NCBI GenBank assembly: GCA_002692855.1
Contig: NZMJ01000119.1
Coordinates: 1 to 64,000 of the forward strand
Length of the DNA: 64,000 bases
Direction of reading: 5' to 3'
From: Maricaulis sp.
Lineage (GTDB): Bacteria; Pseudomonadota; Alphaproteobacteria; Caulobacterales; Maricaulaceae
Shown: positions 18,963 through 29,193 of the stretch, in pieces
Layout: every line of letters begins with the position of its first letter
How positions within the stretch are numbered: the stretch's first letter is position 1
Program-made: the position numbers and the translations under genes
Notes under the pieces: generated by a model
Databases searched by the model: none
What the model saw: only the letters and a program-made list of their open reading frames with translations
What the model was told of the DNA's origin: nothing

Positions 18963-19844
18963 ATGAATTATCGTCACGCCTTCCACGCCGGAAACTTCGC
19001 CGATGTCCTGAAGCACGTCGTCTTCACGCTGTGCCTCGAACATCTGAACAAGAAGCCGAAACCCTACCGGGTGCTCGACACCCATGCCGGGATCGGCGCC
19101 TATGACCTGGCCGGAGACGAGGCCGCCCGCAGCCCGGAGTGGAAGGACGGTATTGCCCGCGTCCTCGAGGCCGAGCGCCCGGCGGATGTTGACCGCATCC
19201 TCAAGCCCTGGCTCGACATTGTCCGCGCGATGAATTCCGGCAAGACGCTGACGGCCTATCCCGGATCGCCGGAAATCGCGCGCCGCATGACCCGGCCCGA
19301 CGACCGGATCCAGCTGTGCGAACTGCACGAGGCAGACGCCCGGACGCTCGACAAGCGCTATGCGCTCGACAGCCGGATCAAGGTGGAAAAGCGTGACGGC
19401 TACAAGGCGATGGCCGGTGTCCTGCCGCCGAAGGAAAAGCGCGGCGTGGTCATTGTCGACCCGCCCTTCGAGCATCGCGACGAGATGGCCCACATGGCCG
19501 AGGCGATCAAGAAATCGCTGCCGAAATGGCCGACCGGTACCTATATTTTCTGGCGCTCGCTGAAGGACATGTGGGCATCGGAGCGCTTCGACAACGGCCT
19601 GGCCGAATGGCTGTTCGACGAGGGATTCGCGACCCCCGAAAACGTGTTGCGCGCGGATCTCTGGGTTCGCGATTTGGGTGAGGAAGGCAAGTTGCCGGGC
19701 GCCGGGATCGTCGTCGTCAATCCGCCCCACACGCTCGAAGCCGATCTGCTGATCCTCCTGCCCTGGCTGTCATCCTTGCTGCGGCAGGGCGAGGGCAATG
19801 GCTGGCGCCTTGATGGCGCGCTCGAGGAAGAACCCGAGGACTAG
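18963..19844 (+). CDS. rlmJ: 23S rRNA (adenine(2030)-N6)-methyltransferase
   Basis: 293 aa. The family start MNYRHAFHAGNFADVLKHVV, the AdoMet motif VLDTHAGIGAYDL and the catalytic DPPF (in VIVDPPFEHRDE) identify RlmJ, which N6-methylates A2030 of 23S rRNA. The promoter should lie in the 129-base gap shared with the divergent paralogue 2. Its stop codon is shared with the convergent transporter gene in a CTAG at 19841-19844. Confidence 0.95.
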   Translation: MNYRHAFHAGNFADVLKHVVFTLCLEHLNKKPKPYRVLDTHAGIGAYDLAGDEAARSPEWKDGIARVLEAERPADVDRILKPWLDIVRAMNSGKTLTAYPGSPEIARRMTRPDDRIQLCELHEADARTLDKRYALDSRIKVEKRDGYKAMAGVLPPKEKRGVVIVDPPFEHRDEMAHMAEAIKKSLPKWPTGTYIFWRSLKDMWASERFDNGLAEWLFDEGFATPENVLRADLWVRDLGEEGKLPGAGIVVVNPPHTLEADLLILLPWLSSLLRQGEGNGWRLDGALEEEPED

Positions 19845-21073
19845 TCCGGCTCGCCGGTCTGGAACAGGCGGCCCTGCTCGGTCCACAGCACGATGCCGAT
19901 TGCGAGCACACCCATCGCCGCCTGCCCGGCGACGAGCGGCAGGCCGGTGCCATTGTAAAGCTGGCCGATACCCAGACCGATAATCCCGCCCATCACGCCG
20001 GTGACGAAACCGTAGGCGGCGCTGGCCGTCCCGGCGATATGCCCGACCGGCTCCATCGCCAGCGCGCTGAAATTCGCCGCGATCAGGCCCAGCAGCATCA
20101 TCGAGGCCGCGAGCAGCACGGTGTAGGGGATGAAGGCGTCATAGCCCGTCAACAGGATGGCGGTATGGGCGAGGCTGATGACGGTGAAGGCGATCAGCGC
20201 TCCGTGTGACAGGCGGCGCTGTCCCATCCGTCCGACCAGCCGCGAATTGGCAAAGCTCGTCACCGCCATCGCTCCGGCGACGGCGGAAAACGCCAGCGGA
20301 AAGGCTTCGCCGAGCGCGAAATGCACTGCGAAGACCTGCTCGGCGGAATTGAGAAAGGCGTAGAGCCCGCCGAAGAACACACCGCCCGCCAGCGTATAGC
20401 CCAGCATCAGCCGGTGCTGCGTGGTTTCCCAAAACGCCTGCATGATCGGCACGAGCTTCAGCGGCCGCCGGTGCTCAGGCCGCAGCGTCTCGGGCAGGCG
20501 GATCGTCATCCACACGGCCACGAACACCGCGAACACGAACAGGAAAACGAAAATCCAGCGCCAGGGCGCGACGAACAGGATCAGCTGGCCCAGACCCGGC
20601 GCCAGCACCGGCACGATCATGAACACGGTCATCACCATGCTCATCACCTCGGCCATGCGGCGGCCGGATGTCAGGTCGCGGGCAATGGCAACCGAGATCA
20701 CGCGTGACGCCGCCGCTGTCATGCCTTGCAGGAAGCGCGCGGCCAGCAGCGTCTCGAAACTCGGCGCGGCGATGCACACCAGCGTCGCGATGAGGTAGAG
20801 GCCGAGCGCGGCCAGGAAGACGCGCTTGCGCCCGAACGCGTCGGCCAGCGGTCCATAGATCAGCTGTGCCACGCCGAACCCGATCAGGAAGGTCGAGATC
20901 ACGTATTGCCGGTCGTTGGCGTTCTCGACGCCCAGGTCCGCGGCAATCGTCCCCAGTGCCGGCAGCATCATGTCGATCGACAGCGCCACCATGGCCATCA
21001 TCGCGACGATCAGCGCGATCAGCTCGGCGAGCGAAACCGGCATGGGCCGCTGAGGGGCGGGGGAAGGGGACAT
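19841..21073 (-). CDS. Bcr/CflA family multidrug efflux MFS transporter
   Basis: 410 aa, twelve predicted transmembrane helices. GPLADAFGRKRVFLAALGLY is the loop 2-3 motif of drug:proton antiporters, and the helix-1 sequence IDMMLPALGTIAADLG and the helix-4/5 QGMTAAASRVISVAIARDL are typical of the Bcr/CflA subfamily. It would export a small molecule with proton exchange; the substrate cannot be read from sequence. The stop codon overlaps the rlmJ stop. Confidence 0.92.
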   Translation of the reverse strand: MSPSPAPQRPMPVSLAELIALIVAMMAMVALSIDMMLPALGTIAADLGVENANDRQYVISTFLIGFGVAQLIYGPLADAFGRKRVFLAALGLYLIATLVCIAAPSFETLLAARFLQGMTAAASRVISVAIARDLTSGRRMAEVMSMVMTVFMIVPVLAPGLGQLILFVAPWRWIFVFLFVFAVFVAVWMTIRLPETLRPEHRRPLKLVPIMQAFWETTQHRLMLGYTLAGGVFFGGLYAFLNSAEQVFAVHFALGEAFPLAFSAVAGAMAVTSFANSRLVGRMGQRRLSHGALIAFTVISLAHTAILLTGYDAFIPYTVLLAASMMLLGLIAANFSALAMEPVGHIAGTASAAYGFVTGVMGGIIGLGIGQLYNGTGLPLVAGQAAMGVLAIGIVLWTEQGRLFQTGEPD

Positions 21074-21193
21074 GGGCGCGTCTCCGGCGAAATCGGACGA
21101 CGCGGTGCGCCCGTCTCCGTCAGATGCGCCTCAATCGCGGATGGATCAAGAGTTCACCGATGAAGCGCGCGCGGTTCAGCGATGAATGGCGCC

Positions 21194-22291
21194 CTACACA
21201 TTGAACTTGAAGTGCATGACGTCGCCGTCCTGCACCACGTAGTCCTTGCCTTCCTGGCGCAGCTTGCCAGCCTCGCGCGATCCCGCTTCGCCCTTGTTGG
21301 CGACGAAGTCGTCAAAGGCGGTCGTCTCGGCGCGGATGAAGCCCTTCTCGAAATCGCCGTGGATCACGCCGGCGGCGCGCGGCGCGGTCCAGCCGCGCTT
21401 GATCGTCCAGGCGCGCGCTTCCTTGGGGCCGACCGTGAAATAGGTGATCAGGTCGAGAAGGTTGTACCCGGCATGGATCATCCGCGTCAGGCCGGTCTCC
21501 TCGAGGCCCAGCGCCTCGAGATAGTCCTTGCGCTCCTCGGGTGCGAGGACAGCAATCTCGGACTCGATCTTGGCCGAGATGACGACGGCAGGCGCGCCCT
21601 CGCCCTTGGCATAGTCCTCGACCCGTGCGGAGTGTTCATTGCCCGTGGCGGCGCTCTCCTCGTCGACATTGGCGATGTAGAGGACGGGCTTTGCGGTCAG
21701 TAATTGCAGCATCCGCCATTCGCGGCGCTTGTCGGCGGGCACGTCGGCGCGGCGGGCCGGGCGGCCTTCGCGCAGCTCGGCCAGCGCCAGGTCGATCAGC
21801 GCGAGCGCTTCCTTGGCTTCCTTGTCGCCGGTCTTGGCGCGCTTTTCGAGATTGGGCGAACGCTTCTCGAGGCTCTCCATGTCGGCGAGCATCAGCTCTG
21901 TCTCGACGGTCTCAAGGTCCGCGATCGGATCGACCTTGCCCTCGACATGGGTCACGTCGCCGTCTTCAAAACAGCGCAGCACGTATGCCACGGCATCGAC
22001 TTCGCGAATGTTCGCCAGGAACTGGTTGCCCAGGCCCTCGCCCTTCGATGCGCCGCGAACGAGGCCGGCGATGTCGACGAAGTTCATCCGCGTCGGAATG
22101 ATCTCCTTCGAGCTAGCGATCCTGGCCAGCACGTCGAGGCGCGGCTCGGGCATCGCCACGTCGCCGACATTCGGCTCGATCGTGCAGAAGGGATAGTTCG
22201 CGGCCTGAGCGGCTGCGGTCTGGGTGAGGGCGTTGAAAAGCGTCGACTTGCCCACATTCGGCAGGCCGACAATGCCGCATTTGAAACCCAT
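21194..22291 (-). CDS. ychF: Redox-regulated ATPase/GTPase YchF (Obg-like)
   Basis: 365 aa. G1 loop [10 protein letters not shown]3 DIAGLV, the altered G4 NVDE that confers ATP preference, and a C-terminal TGS domain ([14 protein letters not shown] to DVMHFKFNV) are intact. YchF/OLA1 binds ribosomes and modulates stress responses. I use the ATG at 22291, with GAGGA 5 bases upstream, rather than the one at 22306, because conserved sequence begins at MGFKCGIVG. It is the last member of the prs / rplY / pth / ychF cluster, here interrupted by other genes. Confidence 0.96.
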   Translation of the reverse strand: MGFKCGIVGLPNVGKSTLFNALTQTAAAQAANYPFCTIEPNVGDVAMPEPRLDVLARIASSKEIIPTRMNFVDIAGLVRGASKGEGLGNQFLANIREVDAVAYVLRCFEDGDVTHVEGKVDPIADLETVETELMLADMESLEKRSPNLEKRAKTGDKEAKEALALIDLALAELREGRPARRADVPADKRREWRMLQLLTAKPVLYIANVDEESAATGNEHSARVEDYAKGEGAPAVVISAKIESEIAVLAPEERKDYLEALGLEETGLTRMIHAGYNLLDLITYFTVGPKEARAWTIKRGWTAPRAAGVIHGDFEKGFIRAETTAFDDFVANKGEAGSREAGKLRQEGKDYVVQDGDVMHFKFNV

Positions 22292-22337
22292 AGTGTCCTC
22301 GTTCACATTGCGCGCGTGCTTATAGAGAGGTTGGAGC

Positions 22338-22700
22338 GTGAGAGCGATAAGCGATTCAGATATCGACTACTTACGCGGATTCATTGATGAGCACCCACTT
22401 GGCTTCATCGGGTGGGGCGAGCATCAGATCCAGCTACGATACAACCGACTCCAGATTGATATTCAATGCGATTTTTTGATCGAATGGCCGGGAGGTAAGG
22501 CGCGCCGTCAGTTGCCGTTTAACGCTTCGCTTGAAGTCGGTCACCTGCTGGGAAAGCGTTTGATAAATTTCGAATGCAATGACGAGGGGCGTCTTGTCCT
22601 TCACGCATCAGACGCGGTGCGTCTTATGGTAATTCCCGACCATCAGCCGAACGAGCATTGCGTCATCCGAACGGACGAAAACGGCTTCGTCATTTTTTGA
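22338..22700 (+). CDS. Hypothetical protein, compositionally atypical
   Basis: 120 aa, not recognised. GTG start at 22338 with AGAGAGG about 7 bases upstream. Sequence is mixed alpha/beta in appearance (YLRGFIDEHPLGFIGWGEHQ; LVLHASDAVRLMVIPDH), with no signal peptide or membrane helix. Its base composition is clearly lower in GC than the flanking ychF and EF-hand genes, and it is the only plus-strand gene in a minus-strand run, so it may be a late arrival. Immunity-type small proteins can look like this, but I have no direct evidence for that. Confidence 0.55.
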   Translation: MRAISDSDIDYLRGFIDEHPLGFIGWGEHQIQLRYNRLQIDIQCDFLIEWPGGKARRQLPFNASLEVGHLLGKRLINFECNDEGRLVLHASDAVRLMVIPDHQPNEHCVIRTDENGFVIF

Positions 22701-22715
22701 CGCGGAGAAAGTGAA

Positions 22716-22747
22716 CGGCCGTGCCCCCGGCGAGGGGAGCACGGCCG
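22716..22747 (-). terminator. Hairpin terminator of the EF-hand gene
   Basis: On the minus strand, CGGCCGTGC and GCACGGCCG pair (9 bp), extended by an inner CCCC/GGGG, followed by TTCACTTTCT. It lies about 80 bases beyond the stop of the gene at 22825-23196. A second hairpin (GGCCTC-CCCGC-GAGGCC, around 22775-22791) precedes it. Confidence 0.55.
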
Positions 22748-22824
22748 CATCGGCACCGGTATCCGGCCTCGCGGGGAGGCCCGGGGGAGGGACGGGACCG
22801 GACCGGACGCCGATCCTCATCCGC

Positions 22825-23196
22825 CTATTGCGGGTCGGACGCGTCCGCTTCCGGTTCGTCATCGGAACCGTCGTCAAAGGTGATGCCGGTATCGGTCTCG
22901 ACCTCGATTTCGGACTCCACGTCCATCGGCTCGGTCTCGATGTCCATGTCGACTTCGGTGTCGATCTCGGCATCGGTCTCGGCCCAGACGGTGAACTCGT
23001 CTTCGCTCAAGCGGGCGTCGCCATCGGTATCGAAGGCGGCGAAGCCTTCGGCCGTCACGGCGGAATCGACCGCGTTGACTTCTTCCAGGGTGACGAAACC
23101 GTCGCCATTGGCATCAACGACGGCGAAGTCCTGGGCGCCAGCGGCACCCGCGAGTCCGGCCGCCAGGATCGAGGCGGCAAGGAGTTTGGCTTTCAT
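22825..23196 (-). CDS. Exported EF-hand protein with acidic tail
   Basis: 123 aa. Signal peptide MKAKLLAASILAAGLAGAAG; then two EF-hand loops, DANGDGFVTLEE and DTDGDARLSEDE, with the calcium-coordinating acidic positions in place. The remaining 60 residues are extremely acidic and repetitive (TEVDMDIETEPMDVESEIEV). Probably a periplasmic calcium-binding or buffering protein. Start at 23196 because it begins the signal peptide. It lies between pth and ychF, which are usually adjacent or nearly so. Confidence 0.8.
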   Translation of the reverse strand: MKAKLLAASILAAGLAGAAGAQDFAVVDANGDGFVTLEEVNAVDSAVTAEGFAAFDTDGDARLSEDEFTVWAETDAEIDTEVDMDIETEPMDVESEIEVETDTGITFDDGSDDEPEADASDPQ

Positions 23197-23379
23197 CGGT
23201 AACAACCTTGATTGCCGATCGCGTCTTACCGGGCGGGACAGGGGATGCCCTGCGCGAACAGGGGGATTTCCACGCCGAAACGTGACCCTTCGCGGGCAAG
23301 GCAGGGACCTTTCAAGGACGTTGCAGGACGGTATTCGGCGTAATCGGGGCAGACGTCGAAAGGCCGGGAAAAATGCGCG

Positions 23380-23988
23380 TTAATCCGTCTCCGGTCCGGA
23401 ATTTCCGGGCGCCGGCGCCAGGTGCGTGACCTTCGTCTGAAAGGCATCCACATCGCCGGCAGCGAGCAGCGGAAAGCTGCGCGCAATGGCGTCGATCAGA
23501 TCGCCGGCCCACTGCTCCTCGGCCTTGGGAATGTCCGCCAGCACCCAGCCGGTGACTTTTGCCTTGTCGCCCGGATGGCCGATGCCGATCCGTCCGCGGC
23601 GAACATCGGGGCTGACATGCGCAGCAATGGAGCGCAGGCCGTTGTTGCCTGCGTGGCCGCCGCCCGCCTTCAGGCGGAACTTGCCCGGCGCGAGGTCGAG
23701 CTCGTCATGAAAAACGACAATGTCTTCGGGCGGGATCTTGTAGAAATGCGCGGCTTCCAGAACGGCGCGCCCCGCCTCGTTGTAGAAAGTCTGCGGCTTC
23801 AGCAGCAGCACTTTTACGGGGCCTTTGGGCGTATCGACACTGCCTTCGGCGGCCAGGCCCTGAAAACGCGAACGCCACGGACCGAGATTCCAGTCCGCGG
23901 CGAGCGCGTCGAGGGTCATGAACCCTATATTGTGCCGGTTGCGCGAATATTTCGCGCCGGGATTGCCGAGTCCGACGATCAACAGCAT
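23380..23988 (-). CDS. pth: Peptidyl-tRNA hydrolase
   Basis: 202 aa. Pth recycles tRNA from stalled peptidyl-tRNA. LLIVGLGNPGAKYSRNRHNIGFM carries the catalytic histidine of NRHNIGF; FHDELDLAPGKFRLK and GGGHAGNNGLRSI are the other signatures. The gene is 57 bases downstream of rplY on the same strand, the common alphaproteobacterial arrangement. Note the written motif spans conserved residues 2-24 in two blocks: LLIVGLGNPGAKY and NRHNIGFM. Confidence 0.96.
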   Translation of the reverse strand: MLLIVGLGNPGAKYSRNRHNIGFMTLDALAADWNLGPWRSRFQGLAAEGSVDTPKGPVKVLLLKPQTFYNEAGRAVLEAAHFYKIPPEDIVVFHDELDLAPGKFRLKAGGGHAGNNGLRSIAAHVSPDVRRGRIGIGHPGDKAKVTGWVLADIPKAEEQWAGDLIDAIARSFPLLAAGDVDAFQTKVTHLAPAPGNSGPETD

Positions 23989-24045
23989 GTCTGCGCTCCG
24001 CCGGTTTCCGGTTTCAGCCGGGCGCTGCGGCGCGCAAGGCCGGGA

Positions 24046-24726
24046 TTAGTCTTCCGACTTGGCCTCGTCGCCTTCGCCTTCGCCGTCACCTTCGGTGGCT
24101 TCGGCATCGGTCTCATCACCGTCTTCAGCCTCGTCGCCCTCGACTTCGTCTTCCTCGAGCATCACGCGCGCGCCTTGCAGCGTCGCGATGGTGAAGTCGC
24201 GGTCGGTGATCGTCGGGGTGACACCCTTGGGCAGGTCGATGTCCGAGATGTGGATCGAATCGCCGATTTCCTTGCCGGTGAGGTCGATGAGGATCTCTTC
24301 CGGGATCGAGCCGGCCGGGCAGGACAGTTCAACGGCGTGACGCACGACGTTCAGGACGCCGCCGCGCTTCAGCGCCGGGCAATCGTCCTGGTTGGTGAAG
24401 TGCACGGTGACTTCGACGTCGATGCGCGTGTCCTTGGTCACGCGGAACAGGTCGATGTGCAGCGGCTCGTCGGTGACCGGGTGGAACTGGACGTCCTTCG
24501 GGATGACCGGCTGCTTGTCCTTGCCATGCTCGAGGGTGACCATGTGGGACAGGAACTTGCCCGTGTGGATCGCCTTGCGCAGGACGTTGGCCCGCACCGC
24601 AATCGCGACCGCACCCTGCTCGCCGCCATAAAGAACGCCAGGCACGAAGCCATCACGGCGCGCCGCGCGGGCAGCACCAGTGCCGGTGCCTTCACGCACC
24701 TCAACGGGGAGAACGATGTCGCTCAT
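24046..24726 (-). CDS. rplY: 50S ribosomal protein L25/general stress protein Ctc
   Basis: 226 aa, the long Ctc-type form: an N-terminal L25 5S-rRNA-binding domain (RAARRDGFVPGVLYGG) followed by the TL5-like beta domain and an acidic tail rich in Glu, Asp and Gly (EVEGDEAEDGDETDAEATEG). It binds 5S rRNA in the large subunit. The ATG at 24726 has AAGGA 8 bases upstream; a TTG one codon earlier is possible. Upstream of pth, downstream of the prs region. Confidence 0.95.
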   Translation of the reverse strand: MSDIVLPVEVREGTGTGAARAARRDGFVPGVLYGGEQGAVAIAVRANVLRKAIHTGKFLSHMVTLEHGKDKQPVIPKDVQFHPVTDEPLHIDLFRVTKDTRIDVEVTVHFTNQDDCPALKRGGVLNVVRHAVELSCPAGSIPEEILIDLTGKEIGDSIHISDIDLPKGVTPTITDRDFTIATLQGARVMLEEDEVEGDEAEDGDETDAEATEGDGEGEGDEAKSED

Positions 24727-24884
24727 CAATCCGGTCCTTCGAAAAATTCCGTGTCATATACGAACGCCGCAGTTTCCAAATTCCCGGAACCGCGGCATCC
24801 GAGGCCGCGCCAGGTCGCCCCGGCGCGTTTGAGCGGCGGCTAATAGCCGATCCGGACAAGGCGTGCAACCGTCCCGGTACGCGA

Positions 24885-24912
24885 AAAGCCGGTGCGTCGC
24901 AGCACCGGCTTT
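24885..24912 (-). terminator. Rho-independent terminator of the 24936-25481 gene
   Basis: Perfect 11-bp stem AAAGCCGGTGC / GCACCGGCTTT with a 6-base loop; on the minus strand it is followed by TC and ends in a T-run within the stem. It lies 23 bases beyond the stop codon, isolating that gene from rplY. Confidence 0.8.
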
Positions 24913-24935
24913 CCGAACCATTCCGGGTCAATGAC

Positions 24936-25481
24936 CTAGTTGGTCATCTGCTCCGCAGAATAGGTCGACGCGATCGACATGCGATACTCGTCGAGCGTCA
25001 GGATGGCATCGCCATCGGTATTGAATTCGTCGAACCGCGCGGCATAGGCGGTGTCCGACTGCCAGTCGGCCCATTCGGACCGGGCGACAACGCCGTCCTC
25101 ATTCAGGTCCATGGCGTAATAGACCTGTGCCAGCTTGTCCGAATTGGGAACTTCGATCACCGAAGCGGTCTGGACATAGGCACCATCCGTTTCATCCGGC
25201 TTCAGGCCGGTGGCGATGATCTCGCGGTCTTCGTTGTAGACGAAGGGCGTGTCGGGCTTGGGGTCGTACGACACCGGTTCATAACCTTCGCTCGACTCCG
25301 TCTTGATGACTTCGGCGTCAGCCGGGAGGTCGTCCACGAAGACAGCCGTACCACCGTGGCGGGTGGGGCTTTCACTCATATAGGCACCATCGGGATCGTC
25401 GACGATGTCGGCTTCCTGGGCGAGCGCGGCGGGGGTGATCGCCAGCGCTGCAACTGCGGTCAGCAGTGTCATGCGTTTCAT
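24936..25481 (-). CDS. Exported EF-hand-like protein
   Basis: 181 aa. Signal peptide MKRMTLLTAVAALAITPAAL with cleavage near ALA-Q. Two C-terminal EF-hand-type loops, DLNEDGVVARSE and NTDGDAILTLDE, probably bind calcium. The middle region (FVDDLPADAEVIKTESS and similar) is acidic and unrecognised. I start at 25481, which begins the signal sequence and has AAGGA 9 bases upstream. Inserted between prs and rplY and closed by its own terminator. Confidence 0.78.
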   Translation of the reverse strand: MKRMTLLTAVAALAITPAALAQEADIVDDPDGAYMSESPTRHGGTAVFVDDLPADAEVIKTESSEGYEPVSYDPKPDTPFVYNEDREIIATGLKPDETDGAYVQTASVIEVPNSDKLAQVYYAMDLNEDGVVARSEWADWQSDTAYAARFDEFNTDGDAILTLDEYRMSIASTYSAEQMTN

Positions 25482-25627
25482 GGCTTCATTCCTTCTTGTG
25501 CAGCTGCGTCGGGGGAGCGACGCAATCGCCCCATTAACGATTGGGACGCGGCACGGTTCCGGAATCAATCAGGCCAGCCTCCGTCTGGCGGCTGGCCTGA
25601 ATTGGAAAAGCTGCAAACGAAAAAGCG

Positions 25628-26578
<951 letters not shown>

Positions 26579-26644
26579 GGCAACCTCACTTCATCCAACC
26601 CGCGGTTCCCCTATCAGAGGCAGGCGCGCAATTGAACCGTGAAT

Positions 26645-27745
26645 TCATCCGTGGGCGTCGAATCCCGGCGGAGCGGGCAGGCCGGGTGAGGAAAGGGCGA
26701 TCACCTTGAACAGCGAACCCATCTGCTCGCCATCCGTTAAGCGCCACAATTGACGGGCGATTTCCTGTTTCCGGTCCGGATTGGCGCGCAGCAGGGCTGC
26801 CGCGCGGACCTCGATTCCCATCTGTGAAAGAAACTGCGCCTGCGTGACGGGACCGTGCACATCCAGCCCGGCCTCGCGCGCCGCCGCTGCGAGGCTCGCG
26901 AAGTCGACGCGTGCTGTCAGGTCCGCCGTTCCGGGTTCGCTCAGCACGTCGACCTTTTCGTGCGCCTTCAGGGCTTGCAGCGTATCCCCGGTCTCGGGTT
27001 CGGCGGGCCCATAGTCGATGAACAGGGCTCGGCCCGGATGCTGCGTGAAGCGTGCCGCCAGCGCGTCGACAACCTGCCGGTCTCCGGGCCGGATCTCGGC
27101 CAGGCTTCCATCCGCAGCATCGCGCAAGGCCGGGGCGATCAGCGCCGCGTCCTCGGGCGACAGCACCGGCCCGGTGCCAAAGGCGAGGCGTGCGGGATCC
27201 TCCGGGTCGAGACCCACCATGCGCTCGCGCCAAGCGCCGCCGGACTTCACGGCCTGGCGGACGGGCAGGCAGTCGAGGAATTCATTGCCGAGAATGACCG
27301 CGGGACCAGCCGGGACGGATTCGATGCGGTCGGCCCAACCGGTCATCACGCCCGCTGGCGTAAGGGTCCGGCCCTGGACCATCTTGAGTGCGGCGCTCGC
27401 TTCCACCAGCGTCACATCGACCGCGTCGATGAGGCCGGGTGCGGCACGGGCTGCGCGCAGCGCGTCGGCCATCATTGCGCCGGTTCCCGGACCGAGTTCG
27501 GCGAGGCGGAAGGGCCGGGGCTGTCCCAGATCCATCCAGGCCTGGACACACCACAGCCCGATCAGTTCGCCGAACATCTGGCTGATCACCGGCGCGGTGA
27601 TGAAATCCTCACCGGCCCCGATCGGGTTCTTGGTCGCGTAAAATCCGTCGCGCGGATCGAACAGGGCTTCGGCCATGAAGGCGGCCACGGAGACCGGTCC
27701 CTCGCGTCCTATTCGCTCCAGCAGCCTGTCGCCAATCGCGCTCAC
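26645..27745 (-). CDS. SAM-dependent methyltransferase, MidA/NDUFAF7 family
   Basis: 366 aa. The DUF185 fold is shown by GPVSVAAFMAEALFDPRDGF, FITAPVISQMFGELIGLW, the AdoMet motif LAELGPGTGAMMADALRA and VILGNEFLDCLPVRQ. The eukaryotic relative NDUFAF7/MidA arginine-methylates the NDUFS2 subunit of complex I; bacterial targets are likely similar but unproven. The start is a GTG at 27745 whose last bases overlap the lgt stop (GTGA), so the two are translationally coupled. Confidence 0.9.
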   Translation of the reverse strand: MSAIGDRLLERIGREGPVSVAAFMAEALFDPRDGFYATKNPIGAGEDFITAPVISQMFGELIGLWCVQAWMDLGQPRPFRLAELGPGTGAMMADALRAARAAPGLIDAVDVTLVEASAALKMVQGRTLTPAGVMTGWADRIESVPAGPAVILGNEFLDCLPVRQAVKSGGAWRERMVGLDPEDPARLAFGTGPVLSPEDAALIAPALRDAADGSLAEIRPGDRQVVDALAARFTQHPGRALFIDYGPAEPETGDTLQALKAHEKVDVLSEPGTADLTARVDFASLAAAAREAGLDVHGPVTQAQFLSQMGIEVRAAALLRANPDRKQEIARQLWRLTDGEQMGSLFKVIALSSPGLPAPPGFDAHG

Positions 27746-28623
27746 GCGGTCTTTTCGGTCTCGCGGACGGCCGGAGCCGGGACCGGTCCCTTTTTCCAGG
27801 CGCGCCAGACCAGCCACGCGCCGATCACGATCATCGGGATCGATAGCAGCATCCCCATCGTCACATAGCCTTGCAGGGCTTCGGGCATGTGCCGGTCAGG
27901 CTCGCGCACGGTTTCCAGCAGCGCGCGCGACAGGCCGTAGACCAGGAGGAACAGGCCGGAATTCATGCCCGGTCTCGCCAGCGAGCGGAAACGCCACGTG
28001 GCGATGTTGATGACGGTGAAGATCAGCACGCCTTCAAGCGCGGCTTCGTAAAGCTGGCTCGGATGGCGGCAGGCCCCGCTGGGGTCGCCGGCAAACTGCA
28101 TGCCCCACGGCAACTCGGTCGGGCGTCCCCACAATTCGCCATTGATGAAGTTTGCAACCCGCCCGAAGAACAGGCCGATCGGCGTCACGACGGCGGCGGC
28201 ATCGGCCACCCGGAACAGGTCCAGCTTGCGCGCACGGCATGTAAAGAACAGGGCCAGCGCCACGCCGATCAGCCCGCCATGAAAGGACATTCCGCCTTCC
28301 ACAATGCCGGTGAACACCCACAGCGGGCGCTCCCAGATCGCGTCGGTCTGGTAGAACAGGACATAGCCCAGCCGCCCGCCGGCCACGACGCCGATCGTGA
28401 CCCACAGCAGCAGGTCGTCGATATCCTCGACATTGAACGGCGTGCCGCGCGGCGGGATCCCCTTGGGGACGTAAAGCTTCGGCCGCCGCGACAACGCCAC
28501 CATGTAGCGCCAGCCCAGGAGCAGGCCCGCAATGTACGCCACCGCGTACCAGCGCAGGGCAAACGGCCCGATCTCGAAGATGATCGGATCGATCAGCGTA
28601 AAGGGGGGAATGCATTGCGTCAT
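27742..28623 (-). CDS. lgt: Prolipoprotein diacylglyceryl transferase
   Basis: 293 aa, about seven transmembrane helices. Catalytic and signature sequences include LRWYAVAYIAGLLLGWRY, FHGGLIGV (with the conserved His), FGRVANFINGELWGRPTELP and HPSQLYEA. It attaches diacylglycerol to the lipobox cysteine of prolipoproteins, so it serves the several lipoproteins in this window (S10 peptidase, lipocalin). I start at MTQCIPPF (28623). Coupled to the MidA gene. Confidence 0.95.
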   Translation of the reverse strand: MTQCIPPFTLIDPIIFEIGPFALRWYAVAYIAGLLLGWRYMVALSRRPKLYVPKGIPPRGTPFNVEDIDDLLLWVTIGVVAGGRLGYVLFYQTDAIWERPLWVFTGIVEGGMSFHGGLIGVALALFFTCRARKLDLFRVADAAAVVTPIGLFFGRVANFINGELWGRPTELPWGMQFAGDPSGACRHPSQLYEAALEGVLIFTVINIATWRFRSLARPGMNSGLFLLVYGLSRALLETVREPDRHMPEALQGYVTMGMLLSIPMIVIGAWLVWRAWKKGPVPAPAVRETEKTA

Positions 28624-28718
28624 GGCGCGTCCAGGTGTCCCGTGTCCGTTCCGCCGCATTGCGTCGCGGGGTGTGGCAACGCATATAGGAGGCTGAACAC
28701 TTAGCCAATGGCACTGGT

Positions 28719-29075
28719 ATGCAGACCCGTAACCCGTTTCTCAACGACTTCGCAGAACTCATGAGCGATGCCTTCGCCGCGGCACAGGCTGCGGGCGGCG
28801 AGGCCAAGACGGCCTTCAAGGCCCAGATGCACCGCGTTCTTGCCGAGATGGACCTCGTCGAGCGCGAGGAGTTCGAGGCCGCCCGTGACATGGCGGTGGC
28901 AGCGCGGGCGGAAAACGAAGCCCTGGCGAAGCGCGTCGAGGCGCTTGAAGCTGCGCTGAAAAAGACAACGGCCAAGACCGCCACCAAGCCGGCCAAGTCC
29001 GCGGCACCGGAGCGTCCGCGCTCCGGAACGCGTACCCCGCCGGCGCGCAAGGCCGCGAAGCCGAAAAAAGACTGA
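28719..29075 (+). CDS. ubiK: Ubiquinone biosynthesis accessory factor UbiK
   Basis: 118 aa. The N-terminal 75 residues (NPFLNDFAELMSDAF to ENEALAKRVEALEAAL) form the coiled-coil BMFP/DUF526 domain; the rest is a lysine/alanine/proline-rich tail. UbiK supports assembly of the soluble ubiquinone-biosynthesis complex. Upstream of ybjN and proC on the same strand, a frequent alphaproteobacterial order. Confidence 0.88.
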   Translation: MQTRNPFLNDFAELMSDAFAAAQAAGGEAKTAFKAQMHRVLAEMDLVEREEFEAARDMAVAARAENEALAKRVEALEAALKKTTAKTATKPAKSAAPERPRSGTRTPPARKAAKPKKD

Positions 29076-29193
29076 CTTCACCGTCATCCACAGGTTGGAC
29101 CAGAGGCGCGGTTGCGTGTGCTCTGGGAACAGCCCTACCGTCTTGCTGAGAGGCGCGATTCGACCGCGCCTTCAAAGGAGGGGACCCCCCGCA

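Noticed and set aside
22705-22790. A third CUCCC-loop RNA resembling candidates A and B
   Set aside because: The CTCCCC here is mostly inside a stem and the hairpins sit as an ordinary terminator of the EF-hand gene.
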